Assembly (NCBI RefSeq): GCF_014641635.1
Contig: NZ_BMIC01000006.1
Coordinates: 98,573 to 162,572, forward strand
Length of the DNA stretch: 64,000 nt
DNA from: Aquaticitalea lipolytica
Lineage (GTDB): Bacteria > Bacteroidota > Bacteroidia > Flavobacteriales > Flavobacteriaceae
Direction: 5' to 3'
The notes beneath the pieces were generated by a model, which saw only the letters and a program-made list of their open reading frames with translations, searched no databases and had not been told where the DNA came from. Below are positions 7,474-17,169 of the stretch, one piece after another. Numbering within the stretch: position 1 is the stretch's first letter; each line of letters opens with the position of its first letter. The translations under genes were made by a program, and so were the position numbers.

Positions 7474-9141
7474 TTAATTACTTATAATTGACATTGTTCC
7501 TTGCTTAAGCTGTATAAACTCTTGGCATGTTTTTTCCCATCGTTTATGAGAACTCACTACAATAAGTGTCCATGGATGTTCTGGTTTTACAAGAAAGTTC
7601 ATAATTTGTAGTGCTTCTTGCTCTTCAAATTGATCTAATGGATCTTCCAAAATCAATAGTTTAGGTTTCTTAACAATAGCTCTTGCTAGAATTATTTTTT
7701 TTGCAACTGTATAGGACATTCTTTTTCCTTCAGGATAAATCATTGTTTGCAGACCCTTTGGTTGTTGTTTTACATAATTGATTAGCCCTACTTTTTCCAC
7801 AGCATTAAACACATCTTCATCTGAAATACTTGAATCACTAAACGTAATATTATCTCTTAAAGTTCCTTCAAAAGGTGTTTCTTCAGATAAGGATAGACCT
7901 ACATTAGCACGATAATAATTAAGATGAATTGTACTTAATGATGAATTATTTACAAATACTTTTCCTGTTGTAGGCATAATAATTCCTGCTAAAACTCTTA
8001 ACAAAGTCGATTTACCTGAACCACTTTCTCCCTGAATTAACACACGCTTTTTAGCCTCTATCGTTAGATTTATATCTTTTAAAATAGGTTTATCCTTGTT
8101 ACTTACACTGTATGTAACATTTTCTAATTCTATATTAAAATCGTTATCAAAAGATGGCTGTTCTCCTGTCTGTTCTTCTAATTCTTTATCCACAACTTGA
8201 CCAATCTTTTCTAAAGAAGTTAACACATCATATAAAGAATCTAACCCAGTAATCAGTTTTTCAACAGAGTTTATAACTAACAGAATAATAATCTCGGCTG
8301 CAACAAATTGACCAATATTCATTTCTTGATTAAGCACTAAAGCACCTCCAATAATTAAAAGTCCAGCTGTAACTATTACTTTAAAGCCAACCATTTGAAT
8401 AAATTGAATAGCCAAAACCCTAAAATGGCTTTCACGAGCTTCTAAATATTTAGTAACTAAAATATCATTCTTATCAAGTGCTAAATTTGTTTTTCCTGAT
8501 AGTTTAAAGCTAATAACTGCTCTAGCTACTTCTTGAATCCAATGTGCTACTTTATATTTGTTTTTAGACTCTTCAAGGCTAGTTTCCATCCCTTTTTTTG
8601 CTGTAAACTTGAAAACTATGTAGATAAGAATTAACAACAAAACGCCAAAGACAATAAAAAACGGATGGTAAAATGCTAACAAGATTAAGGCAAACAAAAT
8701 TTGCAATAATGCTGTTGGAACATCTACTAATATTTTTGCTAATCCTTTTTGAACAGTTAGTGTATCAAAAAAACGATTTGCCAATTCTGGCGGATAATAT
8801 TTACGAAGTTCTTCCATTTTTATTTTAGGAAAACGAAAGGTAAACTCAAATGATGCACGTGTAAAAATACGCTGCTGTATAGTTTCAATAATACGCATTT
8901 GCATAAGTTGTAAAATACCTACAAAAACTACTCCTAAGGTTACAAGTACAACTAATAAGACCCAAGATGTAGTAATTTGTGCACCTTGTATGAGATTAAT
9001 AATTGCCTGTATCCCTAAAGGAAGCGATAATGATAAAAAACCAGAAAAAATAGCATAATAAAATACTTGTAATACAGCTCGTTTTTCTAATTGCAATAGC
9101 CCAATAAGCCTTTGCCATGGTGTTAATGTGTGATTACTCAT
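7474..9141 (-). CDS. ABC exporter, fused membrane and ATPase domains, with atypical ATPase motifs
   Basis: A 555-residue half-transporter: about six membrane segments in the first 300 residues, then an ATPase domain. Walker A is intact (G-E-S-G-S-G-K-S-T, residues 371-379). The Walker B end reads L-I-L-E499-D500-P rather than the usual L-D-E-P, so Asp and Glu are exchanged, and in place of L-S-G-G-Q there is R-M-S-Y-T-V-A-K-K. The switch His is present (S-S-H-K-R). There is no N-terminal C39 peptidase domain. Substrate unknown; the operon suggests regulated export of a small molecule or peptide through the HlyD and TolC partners. The gene starts one base after the tetR gene. Confidence 0.88.
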   Translation of the reverse strand: MSNHTLTPWQRLIGLLQLEKRAVLQVFYYAIFSGFLSLSLPLGIQAIINLIQGAQITTSWVLLVVLVTLGVVFVGILQLMQMRIIETIQQRIFTRASFEFTFRFPKIKMEELRKYYPPELANRFFDTLTVQKGLAKILVDVPTALLQILFALILLAFYHPFFIVFGVLLLILIYIVFKFTAKKGMETSLEESKNKYKVAHWIQEVARAVISFKLSGKTNLALDKNDILVTKYLEARESHFRVLAIQFIQMVGFKVIVTAGLLIIGGALVLNQEMNIGQFVAAEIIILLVINSVEKLITGLDSLYDVLTSLEKIGQVVDKELEEQTGEQPSFDNDFNIELENVTYSVSNKDKPILKDINLTIEAKKRVLIQGESGSGKSTLLRVLAGIIMPTTGKVFVNNSSLSTIHLNYYRANVGLSLSEETPFEGTLRDNITFSDSSISDEDVFNAVEKVGLINYVKQQPKGLQTMIYPEGKRMSYTVAKKIILARAIVKKPKLLILEDPLDQFEEQEALQIMNFLVKPEHPWTLIVVSSHKRWEKTCQEFIQLKQGTMSIISN

Positions 9142-9142
9142 A

Positions 9143-9814
9143 TTATGATAATGCTTTAAAAGTAAGATGTTTAAAAAATTCTGAAGGTGTTATAGTGCCA
9201 TGACAATCTGTAATTGATTTAAAATGGCTTTTTAGGAAATGCTGATGTAATGCACCTTCAATAATTGTACTTGCCAAACTTGCAGAGTATGTGTAATTTG
9301 GATTCACTTTAAGAATCATCTCACCAATGCGTGAAACTAGCCTTTTGTAAACCACAAAATAGCCTTCTTTGTTTTCTATATCAACCTCTTTAGTAAGGTA
9401 TGATTTAGAGTATTCATTAATTACTATGCGATTAAGTACTACCTCATTAACATGTGTAAATGCTGTGTCTTGTTCTATGTTACGTGTTACAATTTCAATA
9501 GCTTTAGACAGTTGTTCTTTAGCATCAGGCATATTGTGAGTAGCAAACACCAATTGGTATTCAATCCAAGCCCAATACCAGGAAGTTAAGTACAGTAATA
9601 ACTTATGCTTACTTTCAAAATAACGATAAATAGAACTTTCATTACTTTCTATTTTAACACCAAGCTTTTTAAATGTAAAACTATCAAAGCCAATATCATC
9701 AATTAATATTATGCTATGCTCAATAATTTTTTTACCTAATTCAGATGATTCAGGATCTTTAATAAAGATCTTGTCTGGAACCGCTATTTTTAAATTTGAA
9801 AGTAAATTTATCAT
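9143..9814 (-). CDS. TetR/AcrR-family transcriptional regulator
   Basis: A 223-residue protein with a TetR-type helix-turn-helix near residues 30-70: the stretch F-D-S-F-T-F-K-K-L-G followed by E-S-S-I-Y-R-Y-F-E-S-K-H-K-L-L is the classic recognition-helix signature. The remaining all-helical domain would bind an inducer. It is the first gene of the export operon, and a 7-bp inverted repeat lies directly against its promoter (see 9833 and 9840), so autoregulation of the whole tetR-ABC-hlyD-tolC unit is likely. The inducer, and hence the exported compound, is unknown. Confidence 0.88.
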   Translation of the reverse strand: MINLLSNLKIAVPDKIFIKDPESSELGKKIIEHSIILIDDIGFDSFTFKKLGVKIESNESSIYRYFESKHKLLLYLTSWYWAWIEYQLVFATHNMPDAKEQLSKAIEIVTRNIEQDTAFTHVNEVVLNRIVINEYSKSYLTKEVDIENKEGYFVVYKRLVSRIGEMILKVNPNYTYSASLASTIIEGALHQHFLKSHFKSITDCHGTITPSEFFKHLTFKALS

Positions 9815-9832
9815 ATTTGATTATTTTGATTG

Positions 9833-9840
9833 CAAATATA
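9833..9840 (-). promoter_or_regulatory. -7 promoter box of the tetR-ABC-hlyD-tolC operon
   Basis: On the minus strand this is TATATTTG, matching TAnnTTTG. It lies 18 bases upstream of the start codon, implying a short leader. No convincing -33 TTG was located at the usual distance. Confidence 0.5.
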
Positions 9841-9854
9841 ATAGTATTACTATT
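9840..9854. promoter_or_regulatory. Candidate TetR operator (15-bp palindrome)
   Basis: AATAGTA-T-TACTATT, a perfect 7-bp inverted repeat around one base, abutting the upstream edge of the -7 box. Size, symmetry and position between the promoter elements fit a TetR-family repression site for the gene directly downstream. Confidence 0.5.
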
Positions 9855-9919
9855 AATTATAAAAATGAATTTATCATTATTGTTCAAAAATTAACAAAAA
9901 TTTAAAAGTATTAAAGTAT

Positions 9920-10873
9920 TTACAATGATTGAATAACCTTCTTCTCTTCTTTAAAAGGTTTGATATCTGGAAGTTCGGCAATAGCCAAATCGATATATTT
10001 TAGAGCTTCGGTTTTGTTTTTTTTATGCTTATAAATTTGGGCTAATCTGTAATTTGCCCATGCTTTTGGCACACCATCTGCAGCCGAATAATTTTTAATG
10101 TAAGTATGCAAACACTCTTCACCTTTAGTTAATTCAATATTATATTCGGCAGCCACTTTGCCTATTTGGTAATGCAATGCATTGCGTTTGTGTTTGTCTT
10201 GTGCTTCTTGAATATTAGCTATGGCTTTTTGTGGTTGTTTTTGGTTTTCATAGAGCGTCGTTAGCTTTTCATAGCACGTAAGCGAGCCTCCTTCTTTAAT
10301 AGCTAACTTATAATATTTTTCTGCTAACTCTGGCTCGTTATCATATTCGTAAATATAACCTTTAGCCAAGTAACCATCTACCTTTGAAAGGTTTTCTAGC
10401 TCGTTAGCATACTTTAACGATTTACTTTTACTGCCTCCAATTATACCTGGTAATTGCATATATAATTCTACTAAAGCCCAACGTGTATCTATATGCTTTG
10501 GATCTAATTCGGCTGCTTTTAAAAAGGCCTCCTTTGCATCTCCAATAATACCTACTGCTTTTAGTTTATTTACCGATAGTGCTTTCATACCTAAAGCACC
10601 ACCATATTTGTAATGGTAATTGGCTATATCTGGTTTGGTATCAACAAGTTTTTTGTAGTTAGTAATAGCATTATCCCACTTTTTTTGATGACCATAAGTA
10701 TCACCAAGCAATTCAATTCCTTTTAAATCATTAGGATTTTGAGCCACATAAGTAATCATAACTTGCTCAGCTTTTGAAAACTGCTTTTTAGCAATTAGCT
10801 GTTCAGCTTCGACAATTTTAGACTGACTAAAAGTAAATAATGGACAAATTAAAAATAGATATAAATACTTCAT
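9920..10873 (-). CDS. Exported TPR-repeat protein
   Basis: A 317-residue protein with a short signal peptide (Y-L-Y-L-F-L-I-C-P-L-F-T-F-S before Q-S) and about six to seven tetratricopeptide repeats; clear units include A-K-K-Q-F-S-K-A-E-Q, K-K-W-D-N-A-I-T-N-Y and K-N-K-T-E-A-L-K-Y-I-D-L-A. TPR arrays scaffold protein-protein contacts; here the location would be periplasmic. The gene is divergent from the alpha-2-macroglobulin gene across a 172-base region, which hints at a functional link but does not prove one. Confidence 0.82.
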   Translation of the reverse strand: MKYLYLFLICPLFTFSQSKIVEAEQLIAKKQFSKAEQVMITYVAQNPNDLKGIELLGDTYGHQKKWDNAITNYKKLVDTKPDIANYHYKYGGALGMKALSVNKLKAVGIIGDAKEAFLKAAELDPKHIDTRWALVELYMQLPGIIGGSKSKSLKYANELENLSKVDGYLAKGYIYEYDNEPELAEKYYKLAIKEGGSLTCYEKLTTLYENQKQPQKAIANIQEAQDKHKRNALHYQIGKVAAEYNIELTKGEECLHTYIKNYSAADGVPKAWANYRLAQIYKHKKNKTEALKYIDLAIAELPDIKPFKEEKKVIQSL

Positions 10874-11045
10874 ATTAATAATTACGAAAAAAATAATAAA
10901 ATGGTTCTATTGGTATTATTTTTGATTTCAAAGATAAGCGTTTACTTATAAAATTCTTACTTTCACTATACCAAAATGGGCTTTCACTCATTGGTAGTTT
11001 TATAAACGAAAGTATGCGTTTATATTGCTTAAAAAATTGATTAAT
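10874..11045. other. Divergent intergenic region, TPR gene / macroglobulin gene
   Basis: The space between two oppositely oriented genes, expected to hold both promoters. A TATTTTTG box on the plus strand near 10916-10923 is a weak candidate for the macroglobulin gene but would give a leader of over 100 bases. Nothing else stands out. Confidence 0.3.
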
Positions 11046-14000
11046 ATGAAATATTTTATAACAGTTTTGATGATTATACTCTTTGCTAATTTCTCTAATG
11101 CTCAGTCTAACGACTACAGTAGCCTTTGGAAAAAAGTTGAAAAGCTTGAAACCGAAGGACTACCTAAATCTGCTTTAGATATAGTTCAGCAGATCACAGA
11201 TCAAGCAAAAAAGGAGAATAATACACCTCAAATTATAAAGGCTTTGCTATACAAAAGCAAGTACGCTTTAGTTTTGGAGGAAGATGCACAACTTAAGATT
11301 ATAAACGATTTTAGAGCTGAAATAAAAACTAGCGAAACACCAACAAAAAATGTATTAGAAAACATGTTGGCCACTTTATATTGGCAATATTTTGAGCAAA
11401 ACAGATATCAATTTTATAATAGAACAAATACAGAAAATAAAGTAGATGCTGATGATTTTAGAACTTGGGATTTACAGACTTTATTTAATGTGATTCATTT
11501 ACATTTTCAAAACTCTTTAGAGAATGGTCTAATACTTCAAACCACTAAATTAGATGATTATAAAGCTATTATTCATGAACAAAAAGATTCAAAAATTTAC
11601 AGACCTACGCTTTTTGATTTACTAAACCATAATGCTTTACAGTTTTATAAAACTGACGAAAATAGTATCACACAACCTGCTTATAAATTTGAAATTGATA
11701 ATCCAGATTTTTTAAGTGATGGCTCAACATTTTCTGTATTAAATATCGAATCTAAAGATTCTACTTCATTACAATTACACGCTTTAAAGATTTATAAAAG
11801 TTTACTAAGGTTTCATTCAACTGATGCATCACCCTATGCTTTTGTTGATGTAGATATTGAACGTCTTCAATTTGTATCACAAAACACCACCTTAGAGAAT
11901 AAAGAAGCATTATTACTTGAAACATTAAAAGCTGAAAGCAAACGATGGAAAAGCGCTAAAGTTGATGTTTCTGCTTTATACGATTTTGAAATTGCTTCTA
12001 TTTACAGACAACAAGGTCAAAACTACAATCCAAAAACTAATATAAAACCTCGTTGGGAAATTAAAGATGCACTCGACATTTGTAATACTGTTATAAGTCA
12101 ATATCCTAATAGTAAAGGTGCAGAAAAATGTAAAGTTTTAAAATCTCAAATACTACAATCTAATTTACAATTAACAGCCGAAAACACATTACCAACTCAG
12201 CAAAACGCATTGATTTTAATTAATTATACTAACATTGAAGCTTTACAATTTAAAGTATATCATATCTCTGATAGTCAGCGCGAAGCTTTAAATAAAACTT
12301 ACAGACAAGATGAGCAATTAGCATTTTTTAAAAAACTTAAGGTTGCTAAAGAATGGCAAAGTAATTTACGTAACGAGAACGACTACCAAAGCCATTCTAC
12401 AGAAATTGTTCTACCTAAATTAGACAATGGTCATTATGTGATTTTTGCCAATTATGGCAATGAAAAAAACAGCTTTGCCTATAAAACAATACAAGTTACA
12501 ACTATTGCATTAGTGGCTAATACTAGTTATGAAAAGGAAATTTTTCAAGTTATAAACCGAAATAATGGTCAACCTTTGGTTGGAGCGCAAGTAAAAATCA
12601 CTTATCAAACTAACTACAATGGCAATTACGAAACCAAAAATTTAGTAGCTAATAAAAAAGGTGAAATAGAATTTGAAAAATCTAATAACAGATATTATAA
12701 CATTGATGTAGAAGTAAAATATAATGGCGAAACTGCTAATTTCGATAATTACTACATCAATGGTTATTATAACAGAAATGATAATACTAATAGCACAATA
12801 TGTAATGCGTTTTTGTTTACCGACAGAAGTATTTACAGACCTGGACAAGTGGTTTACTTTAAAGGTATTGTTATGTCAACTAAAGAAGGTGCATCTTCAG
12901 TAATGCCAAACGAATTGATTGAAGCTACACTATATGATGTTAATGGTGAAGAACTTAAAAAAACAGAACTTAAAACCAATGAATTTGGTTCTATTGCTAG
13001 TGAGTTCATTCTACCAAATAGTGGACTTACAGGACAGTTTAATATTGAGTTGCATTCTAAAAATATAAGCTTTTATGCACATTCAAACTTTTCGGTTGAA
13101 GAATATAAACGTCCAAAATTTGAAACCAAATTTAATCCTGTTACAGAAACGTTCAAGGTTAACGATTCGGTTACAGTAAAAGGAAATGCATTGGCTTATA
13201 CAAGAAGTAATATTACTGATGCTAAAGTGGTATATCGTGTACATCGTAAGGTACAATACCCAAGTTGGTACTATTGGTACAGACCTTGGTTTAATAGTGA
13301 ACCACAGGAAATCGCACATGGCGAAACGATAACTGATGCTTCTGGTAATTTTGAAGTAACGTTTAAAGCCATTCCAGATGAAAGTGTTGATAAAACCTCA
13401 TTGCCAATTTTTAATTATGAAATTACTGCAGATGTTACAGATGTTAATGGCGAAACCCGAAGTGCTACAACGGTTGTAAATGTTGGCTATCATGCTTTAA
13501 CAGCAAACATCACAGTAGCAAATCAGTTAGACAAAACAAAAAAGGACCATAAATTGTCTATCGATACTAAAAACCTAAATGGAGAATTTGTACCAGCTAC
13601 AGGAACCACAAAAATATACAAACTTATTGCTCCACAATCAGCATTACGTCCACGTCCTTGGTCTGCTCCAGATTACAAATCGATGACTAAAGAGGAGTTC
13701 AAACGCTTATTCCCTTATGAAGCTTATGATGATGAGCACAATGCAGACACTTGGGAAAAAGGTAAACTGGTATTAGAGCAAAATTTCGACACCTCTAAAT
13801 CTAAAGCATTAGAACTTGGTAATATTAAAAAATGGGAGTCTGGGCAATATGTTATTGTACTGGAGAGCAAAGATAAGTTTGGTCAACTCGTTAAAGACGA
13901 AGTCAAAACTAGCTTATATAGCGATAACGACAATATACTTGCAGACCATCAATTATTTAGCGTTACAACTGATAAATCTAACTACAAAACTGGTGAGAAT

Positions 14001-17000
14001 GTAATTTTAACTTTTGGTAGTGCAGCAGAAAACATAACTATTACTGTCGATATTGAAAAAGACCAAAAAATCATCAATACCTATATCATTCCATTAAGCA
14101 ATAACAAAAAAACGATAGCCATTCCTGTAAATAAAGATGATGTTGGTAGCTTTGCTGTTCATTATAGTTGTGCTGTTTATAATACGTTTCAATCTGGTAC
14201 CGAACTCATTTCGGTTCCTTATCCTAAAACCGATTTAGAGATAGAAACCACAACATTCAGAGATAAACTACAACCAGGTACTGATGAAACTTGGAGCTTT
14301 AAAGTTAAAGGTCCAAAAGGCGACAAAGTTAGCGCTGAACTATTAGCAAGTATGTACGATGCATCTTTAGACCAATTTACACCACACAGTTGGAGTTTCA
14401 ACCCTTTATACAAGTCTACGTACAATTCGTATAGCAGACGAAACGCCAACCGAAGCTTTGGCACAAGCAACTTTAGAGTTTATAACGATGACCAACGCTA
14501 TTTTAGTTATCCTACTCAAAATTATGACCAACTGAATTGGTTTGGGTTTTATTTTGACGATGGTATGCAGTATTTCAGTAAATCTATTAGAGGAAGAGCA
14601 GCAGGAGTTATGGTAGTCGAAGACGAAATGATGGAAGTGTCTGCTGTTATGGATGATTCTGTTGGATACATTTCAGAAAGCAAAAAAGCATTAGTCTTTA
14701 ATTCAAGAGATGAAGAAAGTGGTGGAAAAATTACTTCTGAAATCACTAAAAAAGAAGAACCCTTTGACAATGTAACAATCCGTAAAAACCTTCAAGAAAC
14801 AGCTTTTTTCTTCCCACAATTACAAACAGATGCTGAAGGTAATGTGAGTTTTAATTTTACAACTCCAGAAGCATTAACCAAATGGAAATTGCAGTTGTTA
14901 GCTCATACCAAAACCTTGGAAAGTGCAACAAAAACATTAGAAACTGTCACTCAAAAAGAGCTAATGGTCATACCAAATGCACCACGTTTTTTACGTCAAG
15001 GTGATCAAATTACCATAAGCACAAAAATTGCAAACCTTACAGATAAACAATTATTAGGTCAAGCAAAATTAGAATTGACTGATGCGATGACTGGAAAAGA
15101 CATCTCACAAGTACTTGTCATGTCGAGCTCAGTCGAGACCTTTTCTGTCGACGCTAAAGGCAACACACAAGTATCTTGGAATTTAACCATTCCAGATGAT
15201 GTTGATGCTGTTCAGTATAAAATCATAGCCAAATCGGGTGATTTTAGTGATGGTGAGCAAAATGCATTACCAGTTCTAACCAACAGAATGCTAGTAACTG
15301 AAACACTACCAATGTGGATTCGCTCTAACGAAACAAGAACGTTTACATTAGATAAGCTAAAAACAAATACCTCAACAACGTTAAAGCATCATAAATTAAC
15401 ATTAGAGATGACTTCTAATCCTGCTTGGTATGCTGTGCAAGCTTTGCCTTATTTGATGGAATATCCTTATGAATGTAACGAGCAAACCTTTTCACGATTT
15501 TATGCTAATGCCTTAGCTAGTCATATTGCGAATAGCAATCCGAGGATTCAAGAAGTGTTCAACCAATGGAAAAACACAGACGCATTAATTAGCAATCTAG
15601 AAAAAAATGAAGAGTTAAAAAGCATTCTTATTCAAGAAACACCTTGGTTACATGACGCACAATCTGAAACCGAACAGAAAAAACGCATCGCTCTATTATT
15701 CGATTTAAACAAAATGAATAATGAATTACAATCAGCAAAACGCAAATTAGAAAACAACCAAATGAGCAATGGTGCTTGGCCTTGGTTTGAAGGTGGACGA
15801 CCAAACCGTTACATTACACAACATATCATCACAGGTTTTACACATTTAAATCATCTTACTAATGCATCTGGAAAAATTGAGACATCACAAATGGTAAACA
15901 AAGCGATTGCCTATCTTGATGATGAATTTGTTCAAGAATATAAAGACATTAAAAAATACAATGTAAAAGCCGATTTAAGTAAAGACCATTTAAGCTCAAC
16001 ACAACTTCAGTTTATGTATATGCGAAGCTTTATGTCAGATACTAAAACATCTAAAGAAGTTAAAGAAGTGATTGATTACTATCATTCACAAATTAAAAAA
16101 TATTGGCTAAATAAACCATTGTACTCAAAAGGATTGATGGCTTTAGTAATGTACAGAATGGGAGATAAAAAAACAGCTGCCAAAATCTTAAAATCATTAA
16201 AAGAGAATAGCATCACTAATGACGAGTTAGGTATGTACTGGAAGGAAAACACAAGTTCATGGTATTGGTACCAAGCGCCAATTGAAACCCAAGCTTTAAT
16301 GATTGAAGCGTTTTCAGAAATTGAAAATGACACCAAAACTGTAGATAACCTAAAAATATGGTTGCTTAAAAACAAACAAACCAATAGCTGGAAAACCACA
16401 AAAGCAACTACCGAAGCTGTATATGCCTTATTGCTTCAAGGAAGTGATTGGTTAAGTGTTACAGATGCAGTTGATGTTTTGGTTGGAAACAAAAACATAG
16501 AACCTTCAAAATTAGATAATGTAAAAGTTGAGGCTGGAACAGGTTATTATAAAACATCATGGAATTCTTCAGAAATTAAACCTGAAATGGCAACAGTAAA
16601 GCTGACTAAAAAAGGTAATGGAATTGCTTGGGGAAGTTTGTATTGGCAATATTTTGAAGATTTAGATAAGATAACCTCTGCTGAAACTCCTTTAAAACTG
16701 AAGAAAAAATTATTCCTTAAAACGAATACAGATAAAGGTGAACAAATTTCAGAAATCACAGAAGCTACTGCTTTAAAAGTTGGTGACTTGGTAAGAGTTC
16801 GTATTGAATTACGCAGTGATAGAGATATGGAGTTTATCCACATGAAAGATATGCGTGCTGCAGGTTTTGAACCAATTAATGTTCTGTCTCAATACAAATG
16901 GCAAGATGGATTAGGTTATTATGAAGCAACTAAAGATGCTTCAACCAACTTCTTTTTTGACTATTTACCAAAAGGGATTTATGTTTTTGAGTATGATTTA

Positions 17001-17108
17001 AGAGTAAATAATGCTGGAAATATGAGTAATGGTATTACAACCATTCAAAGTATGTATGCTCCAGAATTTAGCAGTCATAGTGAAGGCATTAGAGTGAAGG
17101 TTGATTAA
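11046..17108 (+). CDS. Bacterial alpha-2-macroglobulin family protein with thioester
   Basis: A 2020-residue exported protein. The ATG chosen gives a signal peptide M-K-Y-F-I-T-V-L-M-I-I-L-F ending S-N-A before Q-S; a TTG seven codons upstream would spoil it. Family hallmarks: the MG2 segment T-D-R-S-I-Y-R-P-G-Q near residue 590, the A2M segment with F-F-P-Q-L-Q-T-D-A-E-G and T-K-W-K-L-Q-L-L-A-H near residues 1250-1285, and the thioester C1477-N-E-Q1480 inside P-Y-E-C-N-E-Q-T-F-S. A low-complexity Met/Glu/Val-rich stretch at about 1180-1235 precedes the A2M domain and could be a bait region. Such proteins trap proteases covalently in the periplasm. No penicillin-binding-protein 1C gene, the usual proteobacterial partner, is adjacent. 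An 18-bp dispersed repeat lies in frame at 15122. Confidence 0.9.
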   Translation: MKYFITVLMIILFANFSNAQSNDYSSLWKKVEKLETEGLPKSALDIVQQITDQAKKENNTPQIIKALLYKSKYALVLEEDAQLKIINDFRAEIKTSETPTKNVLENMLATLYWQYFEQNRYQFYNRTNTENKVDADDFRTWDLQTLFNVIHLHFQNSLENGLILQTTKLDDYKAIIHEQKDSKIYRPTLFDLLNHNALQFYKTDENSITQPAYKFEIDNPDFLSDGSTFSVLNIESKDSTSLQLHALKIYKSLLRFHSTDASPYAFVDVDIERLQFVSQNTTLENKEALLLETLKAESKRWKSAKVDVSALYDFEIASIYRQQGQNYNPKTNIKPRWEIKDALDICNTVISQYPNSKGAEKCKVLKSQILQSNLQLTAENTLPTQQNALILINYTNIEALQFKVYHISDSQREALNKTYRQDEQLAFFKKLKVAKEWQSNLRNENDYQSHSTEIVLPKLDNGHYVIFANYGNEKNSFAYKTIQVTTIALVANTSYEKEIFQVINRNNGQPLVGAQVKITYQTNYNGNYETKNLVANKKGEIEFEKSNNRYYNIDVEVKYNGETANFDNYYINGYYNRNDNTNSTICNAFLFTDRSIYRPGQVVYFKGIVMSTKEGASSVMPNELIEATLYDVNGEELKKTELKTNEFGSIASEFILPNSGLTGQFNIELHSKNISFYAHSNFSVEEYKRPKFETKFNPVTETFKVNDSVTVKGNALAYTRSNITDAKVVYRVHRKVQYPSWYYWYRPWFNSEPQEIAHGETITDASGNFEVTFKAIPDESVDKTSLPIFNYEITADVTDVNGETRSATTVVNVGYHALTANITVANQLDKTKKDHKLSIDTKNLNGEFVPATGTTKIYKLIAPQSALRPRPWSAPDYKSMTKEEFKRLFPYEAYDDEHNADTWEKGKLVLEQNFDTSKSKALELGNIKKWESGQYVIVLESKDKFGQLVKDEVKTSLYSDNDNILADHQLFSVTTDKSNYKTGENVILTFGSAAENITITVDIEKDQKIINTYIIPLSNNKKTIAIPVNKDDVGSFAVHYSCAVYNTFQSGTELISVPYPKTDLEIETTTFRDKLQPGTDETWSFKVKGPKGDKVSAELLASMYDASLDQFTPHSWSFNPLYKSTYNSYSRRNANRSFGTSNFRVYNDDQRYFSYPTQNYDQLNWFGFYFDDGMQYFSKSIRGRAAGVMVVEDEMMEVSAVMDDSVGYISESKKALVFNSRDEESGGKITSEITKKEEPFDNVTIRKNLQETAFFFPQLQTDAEGNVSFNFTTPEALTKWKLQLLAHTKTLESATKTLETVTQKELMVIPNAPRFLRQGDQITISTKIANLTDKQLLGQAKLELTDAMTGKDISQVLVMSSSVETFSVDAKGNTQVSWNLTIPDDVDAVQYKIIAKSGDFSDGEQNALPVLTNRMLVTETLPMWIRSNETRTFTLDKLKTNTSTTLKHHKLTLEMTSNPAWYAVQALPYLMEYPYECNEQTFSRFYANALASHIANSNPRIQEVFNQWKNTDALISNLEKNEELKSILIQETPWLHDAQSETEQKKRIALLFDLNKMNNELQSAKRKLENNQMSNGAWPWFEGGRPNRYITQHIITGFTHLNHLTNASGKIETSQMVNKAIAYLDDEFVQEYKDIKKYNVKADLSKDHLSSTQLQFMYMRSFMSDTKTSKEVKEVIDYYHSQIKKYWLNKPLYSKGLMALVMYRMGDKKTAAKILKSLKENSITNDELGMYWKENTSSWYWYQAPIETQALMIEAFSEIENDTKTVDNLKIWLLKNKQTNSWKTTKATTEAVYALLLQGSDWLSVTDAVDVLVGNKNIEPSKLDNVKVEAGTGYYKTSWNSSEIKPEMATVKLTKKGNGIAWGSLYWQYFEDLDKITSAETPLKLKKKLFLKTNTDKGEQISEITEATALKVGDLVRVRIELRSDRDMEFIHMKDMRAAGFEPINVLSQYKWQDGLGYYEATKDASTNFFFDYLPKGIYVFEYDLRVNNAGNMSNGITTIQSMYAPEFSSHSEGIRVKVD
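15122..15139 (+). repeat. Dispersed 18-bp repeat, in frame within macroglobulin gene
   Basis: GTCGAGCTCAGTCGAGAC. It matches 14 of 18 positions of the segment on the minus strand at 44581-44598 (GTCGAGCGTAGCCGAGAC) and is GC-rich against the local background. It encodes S-S-S-V-E-T in a loop between beta strands. See the findings section for the comparison. Confidence 0.6.
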
Positions 17109-17169
17109 TTTCGTTAAACGGATTTGTTTTTTTCATAAATTTAATTCACTAACTAATACATTTAAAATT

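Noticed and set aside
12642..16843. Several open frames antisense to the macroglobulin gene
   Set aside because: They lack promoters and family similarity and follow from the codon bias of the real gene on the other strand.
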